Assembly: GCA_005889075.1 (NCBI GenBank)
Contig: VBDQ01000034.1
Coordinates: forward strand, 1-44,360
Source of the DNA: Chloroflexota bacterium
GTDB lineage: Bacteria; Chloroflexota; Limnocylindria; P2-11E
DNA length: 44,360 nucleotides
Reading direction: 5' to 3'
Part shown: positions 1-7,084 of the stretch, one piece after another
Layout: each line of letters starts with the position of its first letter
How positions within the stretch are numbered: position 1 is the first letter of the stretch
Made by a program: the position numbers and the translations under genes
The notes under the pieces: model-generated
Told to the model about the DNA's origin: nothing
Databases searched by the model: none
The model's input: only the letters and a program-made list of their open reading frames with translations

Positions 1-60
1 CGCGGATCAGGCGAGCGACCACGACCCTTCCGCGGATCAGGCGAGCGACCACGACCCTTC
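1..60. repeat. Exact 30-bp tandem duplication at window edge
   Basis: Bases 1-30 and 31-60 are identical. The unit is a multiple of three and is read in the open frame as two copies of a 10-residue acidic/His segment. It may be part of a longer repeat in the surface protein that continues outside the window, or a contig-end artefact, because it sits exactly at the first base. Confidence 0.9.
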
Positions 61-781
61 GGTCACATTCGTCATGCTCACCGACAACGTGGCGCCGACG
101 ATCAGCGGCGCAGCGACGACGAGCCCGAACGCGAACGGCTGGTACCGGTCTCCGGTGACCGTCCACTTCACCTGCGCGGACAATTCGGGAAGCGTGACCT
201 GCCCGGCTGATGTCACGATCGCGACCGAAGGCGCGGCCCAGACCGCGAGCGGGACGGCGGTCGATCCGGCCGGGAACACCACCATGGTCGTCGTTGGAGG
301 CATCAGCATCGATCTCACTTCGCCTGCGATCACCTTTACCGGCGATCTCAGCTACTCGGTCGATCAGACCGTGAGCATCACCTGCGTCGCGAGCGAGGCC
401 CTGTCGGGAATCGACCCATCGGTTCCGGGTGGCTGCCCCAGTGCGTTCGGACCCGCGCTGGCTTTCGGCCTGGGCCCACACACCTTGAGCGCATCGGCGA
501 CGGACCGGGCGGGGAACAAGGCAAAGCGGACCGTCACCTTCACGGTCGGCGTGACCGAGGCAAGCCTCTGCTCGCTGACACGCGCGTATGCGACCAAGGA
601 CGCGATCGCCGGTGCGCTCTGCGCCAAGCTCACGGAAGCCGCCGCCGCTCGTGCAAGAGGCGAAACCACGACCGAGCACAACATCCTCAAGGCGTTCGCC
701 AACGCGGTGAACGCGCAAACCGGCAAAGCACTCGCGCCGGAAAATGCCGCGATCCTGATAGCGCTCGGGGCGAGCTTGTAG
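2..781 (+). CDS. C-terminal part of a secreted Ig-like/FIMAH surface protein (5' partial)
   Basis: The frame is open from base 2 through the left edge, so the real start lies outside the window; the ATG at 74 is internal. After two copies of a 10-residue unit (ADQASDHDPS) come two Ig/HYR-like beta-sandwich repeats, recognisable by 'DNVAPTISG', 'AVDPAGNTT' and 'SATDRAGNKAKRTVTFTV', each with a Cys pair typical of extracellular domains. The last ~65 residues ('LKAFANAVNAQTGKALAPENAAILI') match the FIMAH-like helical module that ends many secreted proteins. No LPXTG or membrane anchor is seen at the C-terminus. Function is probably adhesive or structural at the cell surface; the missing N-terminus could carry an enzyme or propeller domain. 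It ends four bases before the convergent aquaporin gene. Confidence 0.75.
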   Translation, partial: ADQASDHDPSADQASDHDPSVTFVMLTDNVAPTISGAATTSPNANGWYRSPVTVHFTCADNSGSVTCPADVTIATEGAAQTASGTAVDPAGNTTMVVVGGISIDLTSPAITFTGDLSYSVDQTVSITCVASEALSGIDPSVPGGCPSAFGPALAFGLGPHTLSASATDRAGNKAKRTVTFTVGVTEASLCSLTRAYATKDAIAGALCAKLTEAAAARARGETTTEHNILKAFANAVNAQTGKALAPENAAILIALGASL

Positions 782-785
782 GGGT

Positions 786-1505
786 TCAGGCCCGCGGCGT
801 GATCGGTGTCGCGGGCACGCGGTCTTCCGGCGGGGCGAAAACGTACCGGTAGGAAAGCCCGGCGATCGCCGCACCGACGAGCGGCCCGATCCAGTACACG
901 AACCAGTGGTCGTAGAAGCCGGCGACGACCGCGGGTCCGAACCATCGCGCCGGGTTCATCGCCGCGCCGGTGATGCCGCCGCCCACCAGGATGTCGGCCG
1001 CGACCATAAGGCCGATTCCGAAACCCGCGATCCGCGGCGCGCGAGGCGAAACGGCGGTGCCGAAGACGGCCCAGAGCAGGAAGACGGTGAGCAGGGCCTC
1101 GACCACGATGGCGGTGACGTCGGTCACGCCAGCGCCAAGTCCAGGCGTGCCGAGGTGCGTTCGATCGAGCGCCGTCGGCGCGAAGTCGAAGGAGTACCGC
1201 ACTGCGAGCCCAGCGGCGAGCGCCCCGATCAGCTGTGCGATCCAGTACGTCGGCACTCGCGACCAAAGATGCTTCCCCGCGACTGCGAGACCGAGAGTGA
1301 CCGCCGGATTGAAGTGCCCGCCTGAGAGCGCGCCGAACGAAGAGACCGCGACTGCGAGGGCGAGCCCATGAGCGAAGGCGATTGCGACCAGATCGCTGCC
1401 CGTCGTCGCGACGATCGCACCCGCACCGATGAAGAAGAACATGAACGTGCCCGCGCCCTCGGCGATGAGCGCGCGCACGTGCGAAGTCACGCCGGTATTG
1501 TGCAT
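786..1505 (-). CDS. MIP-family aquaporin
   Basis: Membrane channel for water or small neutral solutes. It has the family duplication: first NPA in 'GGHFNPAVT' and second in 'GAAMNPARWFGPA', with six hydrophobic segments over 239 residues, a normal length. The aromatic/arginine filter keeps the Arg after the second NPA, but the position of the AqpZ filter His (12 residues before NPAR) is Ile in 'ILVGGGITGAAMNPAR', as in plant TIPs and archaeal AqpM, so the pore is probably wider than AqpZ. The ATG at 1505 leaves two bases to the divergent gene at 1508. A GTG at 1490 (Val6) is an alternative start, six bases after a CACAAT hexamer on this strand. The choice is not settled. Confidence 0.9.
   Translation of the reverse strand: MHNTGVTSHVRALIAEGAGTFMFFFIGAGAIVATTGSDLVAIAFAHGLALAVAVSSFGALSGGHFNPAVTLGLAVAGKHLWSRVPTYWIAQLIGALAAGLAVRYSFDFAPTALDRTHLGTPGLGAGVTDVTAIVVEALLTVFLLWAVFGTAVSPRAPRIAGFGIGLMVAADILVGGGITGAAMNPARWFGPAVVAGFYDHWFVYWIGPLVGAAIAGLSYRYVFAPPEDRVPATPITPRA
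1496..1502. promoter_or_regulatory. Candidate symmetric -10 serving both divergent genes
   Basis: On the plus strand TATTGT (1496-1501) ends six bases before the GTG at 1508. On the minus strand CACAAT (1502-1497) ends six bases before the GTG at 1490 inside the aquaporin ORF. Both fit the short -10-to-start spacing repeated in this window for putative leaderless genes. Inferred from pattern only. Confidence 0.4.
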
Positions 1506-1507
1506 AC

Positions 1508-1990
1508 GTGGCCGACTTCCGCCCCGTCGAGACGAACAAAGCGCACATCCTCACCATCCGGCCCGCGCCCGCTGGGACGGAGCTGGACAATGCGAACGGA
1601 GAGTGGGTCGAGATCATCGTCGACGTATCGAGCGACATGGCGAACTGGCGTCTTCAGCACCTGCGTGGACTGTGGCGCGCGGAGATGGCGAAGCCCGTCG
1701 AGTGGGAGTGGATCTACACCTGGGGCTCGCCGACTTTCGTGCGCGCGGGAGAGATCTATCGGATCCACTCCGGCTCGCGCGTGCGCGCGGCCTCGCACGC
1801 GTTGCCCGACGACGTGGCCCCAGGACGAATTCACGTCTACGCCGCCGGACCCGCGGCGGCCGCCCGAATCTTCTGGCAGAAGGGCGACTACGTGCGACTC
1901 GTTGACGCGTTCGGCACGGTGATCGACGAGGTCGTCGTGTGGCCGGCTACGCCGGACGCAGCTCCTTCTTCTGGAGCGCGAGCTTCCTGA
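1508..1990 (+). CDS. Lamin-tail-like (LTD) domain protein, 160 aa
   Basis: The pattern 'ELDNANGEWVEI ... RIFWQKGDYVRLVDAFGTVIDEVVV' is that of a lamin-tail (LTD) Ig-like beta-sandwich: an N-terminal strand asking for 'GEWVEI' and a late 'GD.VRL.D..G..ID' strand pair. There is no signal peptide or membrane segment, so it is predicted cytosolic unless the start is wrong; LTDs in bacteria are more often secreted. The GTG at 1508 has no Shine-Dalgarno; the TATTGT seven bases upstream suggests a leaderless transcript. Its 3' end overlaps the convergent enolase-superfamily gene by 44 bases. Function unknown; the fold assignment is moderately sure. Confidence 0.65.
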   Translation: MADFRPVETNKAHILTIRPAPAGTELDNANGEWVEIIVDVSSDMANWRLQHLRGLWRAEMAKPVEWEWIYTWGSPTFVRAGEIYRIHSGSRVRAASHALPDDVAPGRIHVYAAGPAAAARIFWQKGDYVRLVDAFGTVIDEVVVWPATPDAAPSSGARAS

Positions 1991-3059
1991 TCACGTCCTC
2001 GAGGACCGTCACGCCGATGCCTGGCTTCGTCGGGACCTTCATGGTGCCGTCGGGCTCGACGGCGAAGGGCTCGCCGATGATCTCCGTGTCGAAGTAGCGC
2101 GCCGAAGCCGAGACATCGCCAGGCAGGCGGAAGTTCGGTAGCGACGCCAGATGCACGTTGTGGGCGCGGCCGATGCCCATCTCGAGCATGCCGCCGCACC
2201 AGACCGGGATGTCGTGCGCGGCGCAGACGTCGTGGATGGCCTTCGCCGACGCGAGCCCGCCGACCCGGCCGGCCTTGATGTTGATGACCTTCGTCGCGCC
2301 GATCTCGATCGCCTTGCGCGCGTCCTCGGCTGAATGGATCGACTCATCCAGGCACACCGGCGTCGCGATCTGCTTCTGCAGCACGGCGTGATCGACGAGG
2401 TCGTCGTGCGCAAGGGGCTGCTCGATCATCGTCGGCCGCATCGGATCGATGCGCTTGAAGAGCGCGACGTCGGCCAGCGTGTACGCCGAGTTCGCGTCCA
2501 GCATGAACGCGAGATCGGGGAACGTGCGTCGCGTCGCTTCGGCGATCTGCACTTCAAGACCCGGCTTGATCTTGAGCTTCACGCGCTGGTATCCGCCCTC
2601 GAGCTCACGGCTGATCGTTTCCATAAGTGCGTCGATGCTGGGCTGGATCCCGATGGCGACGCCGCAGAGGATGCGACCGCGCGGCCCGCCGAGGAGAGCG
2701 GAGAGCGGTTTCTTCGCGCGCTTTGCGAAGAGATCCCAGACCGCCATCTCGATAGTCGCCTTCGCCATCCGGTGCTCGCGGATCCACGCGAGCACACGCT
2801 GCACGTCCTCTGGCCGTGCGAGGTCGGTCTTGAAGATCTCCGGAAGGATGAACTCCTCGAGCGCATAGAGGACCGTGCGCGGCGTCTCGCCCGAATACCA
2901 GGGAAGCTCGCCGGCGACGCTCTCGCCCCAGCCGACCGCGCCCTCCGACTCGGCACGGCACAACACCCTGGTCATGTGCGTCTCGCGCGCGCCACTCGTC
3001 TCATACGCCCGCTTCAGCGGGAGTCGCACGACGAACAGCTCGACGCGCTCCAGTCTCAC
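1947..3059 (-). CDS. menC: Enolase-superfamily o-succinylbenzoate synthase / N-succinylamino acid racemase
   Basis: From the GTG at 3059 the product is 370 aa, the usual OSBS/NSAR length. All catalytic elements of the MLE subgroup are present: the KxK pair (K161, K163 in 'VKLKIKPG'), metal ligands D188 ('FMLDAN'), E213 ('MIEQPL') and D238 ('VCLDES'), and K262 ('NIKAGRVGG'). Members do either OSBS in menaquinone synthesis or N-succinyl amino acid racemisation. No other men gene is nearby, and a GNAT acyltransferase lies 46 bases upstream on the same strand, which favours the NSAR role (known for the Geobacillus NSAR/GNAT pathway). The symbol menC follows the family name only. No Met start exists; a GGAG sits five bases before the GTG inside a perfect hairpin. 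Confidence 0.85.
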   Translation of the reverse strand: MRLERVELFVVRLPLKRAYETSGARETHMTRVLCRAESEGAVGWGESVAGELPWYSGETPRTVLYALEEFILPEIFKTDLARPEDVQRVLAWIREHRMAKATIEMAVWDLFAKRAKKPLSALLGGPRGRILCGVAIGIQPSIDALMETISRELEGGYQRVKLKIKPGLEVQIAEATRRTFPDLAFMLDANSAYTLADVALFKRIDPMRPTMIEQPLAHDDLVDHAVLQKQIATPVCLDESIHSAEDARKAIEIGATKVINIKAGRVGGLASAKAIHDVCAAHDIPVWCGGMLEMGIGRAHNVHLASLPNFRLPGDVSASARYFDTEIIGEPFAVEPDGTMKVPTKPGIGVTVLEDVIRKLALQKKELRPA

Positions 3060-3079
3060 AGCGGCTCCGCCGCTGTGAG
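3055..3079 (-). promoter_or_regulatory. Perfect 11-bp hairpin enclosing RBS and start codon
   Basis: CTCACAGCGGC (3055-3065) and GCCGCTGTGAG (3069-3079) are perfect inverted arms around a 3-base loop. On the minus strand the GGAG (3068-3065) is in the loop region and the GTG start (3059-3057) is in the 3' arm, so folding would hide the initiation region. No U-tract follows, so it does not look like an intrinsic terminator of the upstream GNAT gene. Confidence 0.6.
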
Positions 3080-3105
3080 CAATCCACCCGTTTCTCGCAG
3101 GGGCG

Positions 3106-3981
3106 TCACTTCGTGCCCAGGGGCCCCTGCCCCTGCCCCGCACCCCCCTCGCGTTGGTCACGCCGGGGTTGTGGAACCAACAGGTACGCGCCGCGGCCAT
3201 TCGTGCCCCGCACGAACTCGACGGCCGCGTACCCGTCGGCGAACGCGCGCTCGAACGCGTCGCGCGCGGCGAGCCGCCATGCGAGCGCGGCCTTGGGATC
3301 GCGCGCCTTGAGATCCTGGAAAGCCGAAGGCACCTCGAGGAGCAGGTGCGATGCGCCGGCGGGCTCGCCGACGCGACCCGGCCCTCCCGACGCTGCTCGC
3401 AGTAAGTAGCCGATGCCCTCGCTCTCGGCCTGGTCGAGCGTTGGAGGCGCGTCTTCACCGCGGAGGCGCTTGTACGTTCGATCGTGGCCGATCGGCCATT
3501 CGATGTAGACGCGATCCGAGGGCAGGCCCTGGTTCAGCTTGTCGGGCATCGCGCCATAAAAGTCGCGGAAATAGGTGCGCGTGAACGTGCCGAGCTTACC
3601 GAAGTTGAACCGCGCGTTTCGTGCCTCGAGCGGATCCATCGTCCAGCCGACGATCTCGATCCCTTGATCGAGGCAGTGGTCACGCTGCGCTTCCTTCAGC
3701 GTCTGCGCTAAGCCGGTCCCGCGGTACTCGGGTCGAACGGCCAGCATGTGTGAATGGTGCCGGAAGTGATAGTCGTGTATCCCAAGGAAGCCGAAGACGA
3801 ATCCCGCCGGACGGTCGTCTCCCTCGGCATAACCGAGAGCAACGAACCCTCCGTTGTGTACGACCGCGAGCATGAGCTGCGGCGGAACGATGACATCACC
3901 GCTCCATGTCTCTTCCTGCATAGGCACGGTGAGCGCGCAGGCCGCGATGTCCTTCGCGACCGCGACGCGGAAACCCGGCAT
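3106..3981 (-). CDS. GNAT-family acyltransferase (COG3375-like), 291 aa
   Basis: A GNAT core is visible: 'MLAVRPEYRGTGLAQTLKEAQRD' contains the acyl-CoA pyrophosphate loop R-x-x-G-x-G/A (motif A), followed by 'GIEIVGWTMDPLEARNARFNFGKLG', typical of the long COG3375 type where the acetyltransferase fold has an extra C-terminal half. The C-terminus from about residue 190 has an alpha/beta region and ends in a Gly/Gln-rich tail. The ATG at 3981 has a GATACT hexamer eight bases upstream. It precedes the OSBS/NSAR gene by 46 bases, probably as one transcript; in Geobacillus such a pair N-succinylates D-amino acids before racemisation. Substrate here is not proven. Confidence 0.8.
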   Translation of the reverse strand: MPGFRVAVAKDIAACALTVPMQEETWSGDVIVPPQLMLAVVHNGGFVALGYAEGDDRPAGFVFGFLGIHDYHFRHHSHMLAVRPEYRGTGLAQTLKEAQRDHCLDQGIEIVGWTMDPLEARNARFNFGKLGTFTRTYFRDFYGAMPDKLNQGLPSDRVYIEWPIGHDRTYKRLRGEDAPPTLDQAESEGIGYLLRAASGGPGRVGEPAGASHLLLEVPSAFQDLKARDPKAALAWRLAARDAFERAFADGYAAVEFVRGTNGRGAYLLVPQPRRDQREGGAGQGQGPLGTK

Positions 3982-3989
3982 GGACCGTG

Positions 3990-4004
3990 AGTATCGGCTA
4001 GCAT
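3990..4004. promoter_or_regulatory. Overlapping divergent promoters
   Basis: The 30-base gap between divergent starts holds GATACT on the minus strand (3995-3990), eight bases before the GNAT ATG, and TAGCAT on the plus strand (3999-4004), seven bases before the GTG at 4012. No Shine-Dalgarno is visible on either side, consistent with leaderless mRNAs. -35 elements would lie inside the opposite coding sequence. Confidence 0.45.
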
Positions 4005-4011
4005 CCCCGCC

Positions 4012-4452
4012 GTGCCCGCGAGCGTCGACTTTCTGAAGCGCGTCTCCATGTTCGAGGACCTCGATCAGCGCTCGCTCGAAGCGATCGCGAATGCTGCGGT
4101 GGAGCAGCGTTACGAGCCCGGCCACGAGATCGTGCGCCAGGGCGACACCGGCGTCGGCGCGTTCATCATTCGCTCCGGGAAGGTCGACGTGGTCCAGGAT
4201 CGAAGCGGCAAGGAAACGAAGCTCGCGACGCTTGGACCCGGCGAGGTCTTCGGCGAGATGGCGCTCCTCGACGAGTTCCCACGTTCGGCGACCGTCCGGG
4301 CCATCGAGCCGACGACCGCGCTCGGGATCCAGCGTTGGCATTTCCGAGGGATCCTCGAAAGCCATCCGCAGATCGCGCTTGCGCTCCTGCCGATGCTCGT
4401 GCGGAGAATCCGAAACGCCGAGCACATGTTGCCGGAGGCCGCCCGGCATTAG
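4012..4452 (+). CDS. Stand-alone cyclic nucleotide-binding domain protein, 146 aa
   Basis: One CAP_ED/cNMP-binding beta-roll fills the protein: 'GHEIVRQGDTGVGAFIIRSGKVDVV' and the phosphate-binding cassette 'GEVFGEMALLDEFPRSATVRA', which keeps the Gly-Glu and Arg-Ser-Ala residues that bind cAMP or cGMP. No DNA-binding helix-turn-helix, kinase or channel follows; after the roll there is one helix and a short tail, so the protein is a receiver without its own output. The GTG start has TAGCAT seven bases before it. A class III adenylyl cyclase at 17.8-19.0 kb and a second protein of this type at 8.28 kb suggest a local cAMP circuit (inference). Confidence 0.88.
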   Translation: MPASVDFLKRVSMFEDLDQRSLEAIANAAVEQRYEPGHEIVRQGDTGVGAFIIRSGKVDVVQDRSGKETKLATLGPGEVFGEMALLDEFPRSATVRAIEPTTALGIQRWHFRGILESHPQIALALLPMLVRRIRNAEHMLPEAARH

Positions 4453-4482
4453 ACCGGCGGCGCAAAAGGGGAGGCGACCATC

Positions 4483-4932
4483 ATGGGCGACGAGCAGCGC
4501 AACCTCAGCATCGTCCGCACGGTCGAGCAGCTCTGGATCGACGAGAAGCTCGACCAGCTTGACCAGTATTTCGCCAATGAGCAGTCACACGACCGTCCGC
4601 CCGGCGTTCCGCAAGGGATCGAAGGTGCCAAGATGGCGCACCGCGGCTCGATGCAGTCGTTCAAAGACCGCAAACTCGAGATGAAGGACATCTTCGCCGC
4701 CGGCGACAAGGTCTTCGTCCGCAGCACCTTCAGCGCCCAGTACATGGGCGGCGTTCCGGGAATACCGGCTCCAGCAGGCGGAGTCCCGATCAAGGACATC
4801 CAGTCGTGGTCGGTCTACCGCCTCAAGGACGGCAAGATCGTCGAGCACTGGGGCCTGAACGACGGCTTCGCCATCGCGATGCAGGCCGGCGCGCTCCAGA
4901 TGCCCCAGATGGCCGGAGCCGCCCGCCGCTAG
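4483..4932 (+). CDS. SnoaL-like ester cyclase family protein, 149 aa
   Basis: The product has the NTF2/SnoaL cone-fold pattern: 'VRTVEQLWIDEKLDQLDQYFA' helix at the start, 'EGAKMAHRGSMQSFKDRKLEMKDIFAAGDKVFVRSTFSAQYMG' in the middle, and the closing strand 'SWSVYRLKDGKIVEHWGLND', which is strongly typical of this family. Such proteins are small-molecule cyclases, isomerases or binding proteins; the substrate cannot be deduced. The ATG at 4483 has a good Shine-Dalgarno (AGGGGAGG) about nine bases before it. It lies 30 bases after the cNMP-binding gene and 11 before ftcD, probably cotranscribed with one or both. No membrane segment or signal peptide. Confidence 0.8.
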   Translation: MGDEQRNLSIVRTVEQLWIDEKLDQLDQYFANEQSHDRPPGVPQGIEGAKMAHRGSMQSFKDRKLEMKDIFAAGDKVFVRSTFSAQYMGGVPGIPAPAGGVPIKDIQSWSVYRLKDGKIVEHWGLNDGFAIAMQAGALQMPQMAGAARR

Positions 4933-4943
4933 CCTCTCGGCGG

Positions 4944-5837
4944 ATGCCGCGCCTCGTCGAGTGCGTCCCCAATGTGAGCGAAGGCCGGCGCGGCGACGTC
5001 GTCGATCGGATGGCTGACGCGATCCGCTCCAGCGAGGGCGTTCGCCTCCTCGACCAGACGTCCGACGTGGATCACAACCGCAGCGTTTTCACTTACGCGG
5101 GCGAGCCGGAGCCGGTCCTCGCCGCCACACACGCGCTGGTCGACGTCGTCTATCGCGAAGTCGACATGCGGACCCATAAAGGCGAGCATCCGCGCCTCGG
5201 TGCGGTCGACGTCGTTCCTTTCGTTCCCCTCGCCGGCGTGACGATGGACGAGTGCATCGCCCTGGCGCATCGCTTCGGCAGCGAAGTGGCACAGCGTCAC
5301 TCGGTCCCCGTCTTCTACTACGCGAAGGCCGCTACCCGGCCCGAGAGGGTTCGCCTTCCGGACATCCGCAAGCCTGAATACGAGGGGCTTGCGGGGCTTC
5401 TCGAGACCACGCACGTGCCTGATGTGGGTCCGCGCCGTCTGCACGACACCGCCGGTGCCATCGTCGTCGGCGCGCGGCCGTTCCTCATCGCGTTCAACAT
5501 CGAGCTGGATACGACTGAGTTGAAGCTGGCGCAGCAGATCGCTAAGGAGATTCGCGAGTCCTCGGGAGGGCTGCCGGCGATCCAGGCGAAGGGCTTCATG
5601 CTTACGGATCCGCCGCGTGCGCAGGTTTCGATGAATGTCCTCGACTTCACGGTCACGTCCCTGGCGCGCGTCTGGCGCGAAGTTGAATCGCGCGCGAGCG
5701 CTGCCGGCATCAACGTGCTCCGTGGCGAGCTGATCGGCCTGATCCCGCTCGACGCCGCACTGCAGGTCGCTGCCGATGCCCTCAAGCTCGAGGGCTTCAC
5801 GCGCGACCGGGTCATCGAGACGCGTTTCCTCGAATGA
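4944..5837 (+). CDS. ftcD: Glutamate formimidoyltransferase (monofunctional)
   Basis: Transfers the formimino group between N-formimino-glutamate and tetrahydrofolate in histidine degradation or one-carbon metabolism. The N-terminus 'RLVECVPNVSEGRR' and 'DVDHNRSVFTYAG', then 'HKGEHPRLGAVDVVPFVPL' are signature segments of the formiminotransferase N- and C-subdomains, and the His in 'MRTHKGEHPR' is the expected catalytic region. At 297 aa it lacks the cyclodeaminase domain of the eukaryotic bifunctional enzyme, as usual for bacteria. The TAG stop of the upstream gene forms TAGCCT (4930-4935), eight bases before this ATG, and may be its -10. It overlaps hutI by ATGA. Confidence 0.93.
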   Translation: MPRLVECVPNVSEGRRGDVVDRMADAIRSSEGVRLLDQTSDVDHNRSVFTYAGEPEPVLAATHALVDVVYREVDMRTHKGEHPRLGAVDVVPFVPLAGVTMDECIALAHRFGSEVAQRHSVPVFYYAKAATRPERVRLPDIRKPEYEGLAGLLETTHVPDVGPRRLHDTAGAIVVGARPFLIAFNIELDTTELKLAQQIAKEIRESSGGLPAIQAKGFMLTDPPRAQVSMNVLDFTVTSLARVWREVESRASAAGINVLRGELIGLIPLDAALQVAADALKLEGFTRDRVIETRFLE

Positions 5838-7084
5838 CGGAGGCCGACCTTCTTCTTCGCGGCGCGCGTCTTCTGACACTCGCTCCGCTCAAAGAGGAGC
5901 ATCCGCGCGTCGGTCCGACTGCTGGCGACGTCGGGCCGATCGTCAATGGTTGGGTAGCGGCCCGCGACGGCGCGATCGTCGCCACCGGCCACGGCGAATC
6001 GCACGACCGGCTCCAGCTGGTGGAGAGCGCGGTCGTCCGCAACGCGGAAGGTCGGGTCGTCATGCCGGGCTTGGTCGATCCCCACACCCATCTCTGCTAC
6101 GCCGGCGAGCGCTGGGAAGAGTTCGCGACACGCCGGAGCGGCGCCGATTACCTTGCGGTGCTCGCCGCCGGCGGCGGCATCCACGCCACGGTGCGGGCGA
6201 CGAAGGAGGCGAGCGACGAGACGGTCCTTGCGCTACTGCGTCGGAGGATCGGTGACGCCGCCGAGCTCGGAACGACCACGATCGAGATCAAAAGCGGCTA
6301 CGGGCTCGAGGCGAGCGAGGAGCTTCGCCAGCTCAGGCTTATCGCGCAGGCGAAAGCCGACGCACCGATCGACGTTGCCGTCACCTACCTGGCGGCGCAT
6401 GCGCTTCCGGCTCCCTACACCGACGATCGGGCCGGCTTCATCCGGGACGCGCGCGGCGCGCTTGACACGGTCACCGCGGAAAAGCTCGCCGAGGCGGTGG
6501 ACGCCTTCGTTGAGAAGGGCGTCTTCGAGGTCGATGACGTGCGTCCGTTATTCGCCGCCGCGAAGAAGGCGGGCCTTGCCGTATCGCTGCACGCGGACCA
6601 GCTGAACGACGTCGGGGCCGCGGCGTTCGCCGCGCGGATCCATGCGCGGTCGGCCGACCACGTCGCCCATGCGTCAGCCGAGGGCATCCGCGCGCTCGCC
6701 CGCGCCGGCATTCCGGCTGTCCTGCTGCCGGGAAGCGCGTTCTTCGTCGGCTACGCGCCGCCTGAGGCGCGCCGGTTCATCGCGGCGCGGGTCCCCGTGG
6801 CGCTTGCGAGCGATCACAACCCCGGCACGTCGCCGCTCGAAGGGATGCCGACGGCGATCGCACTCGGCGTCACACTGTGCGGCCTCACGCCCCATGAAGC
6901 GATCGTCGCGGCGACGGTCAACGCTGCGCACGCGCTTGGTCGTGGAGACCGCACCGGTGCCCTGGTTGCCGGCCGTCGCGCCGACATCCTCGTGCTCGAT
7001 ACGGACGACGAGCGCGAGCTCGCCTACCGAATGGGTGCGCCACTCGTCGCGGAGGTCTACGCGTCGGGCAAGCGCGTGGCATGA
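5834..7084 (+). CDS. hutI: Imidazolonepropionase
   Basis: Hydrolyses 4-imidazolone-5-propionate to N-formimino-glutamate, whose formimino group is the substrate of the adjacent FtcD. It is an amidohydrolase-superfamily TIM barrel of 416 aa, the normal length: metal-binding HTH at residues 84-86 in 'PGLVDPHTHLCYAGER', 'EIKSGYGL' substrate loop, 'SLHADQLND' metal His, 'DHVAHAS' and the late 'ASDHNPGTSPLEGMP' with the catalytic Asp. Start ATG overlaps the ftcD stop by four bases (ATGA), and its own stop overlaps the next gene in the same way, so the three are translationally coupled. hutH and hutU are not in the window. Confidence 0.95.
   Translation: MTEADLLLRGARLLTLAPLKEEHPRVGPTAGDVGPIVNGWVAARDGAIVATGHGESHDRLQLVESAVVRNAEGRVVMPGLVDPHTHLCYAGERWEEFATRRSGADYLAVLAAGGGIHATVRATKEASDETVLALLRRRIGDAAELGTTTIEIKSGYGLEASEELRQLRLIAQAKADAPIDVAVTYLAAHALPAPYTDDRAGFIRDARGALDTVTAEKLAEAVDAFVEKGVFEVDDVRPLFAAAKKAGLAVSLHADQLNDVGAAAFAARIHARSADHVAHASAEGIRALARAGIPAVLLPGSAFFVGYAPPEARRFIAARVPVALASDHNPGTSPLEGMPTAIALGVTLCGLTPHEAIVAATVNAAHALGRGDRTGALVAGRRADILVLDTDDERELAYRMGAPLVAEVYASGKRVA

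Noticed and set aside
903..1371. Open frames on the plus strand over the aquaporin gene
   Set aside because: They are shadows; the minus frame shows both NPA boxes and membrane segments.
4929..5879. 316-aa open frame antisense to ftcD
   Set aside because: Charged, low-complexity residue use typical of the shadow of a high-GC gene; ftcD on the plus strand has clear family motifs.
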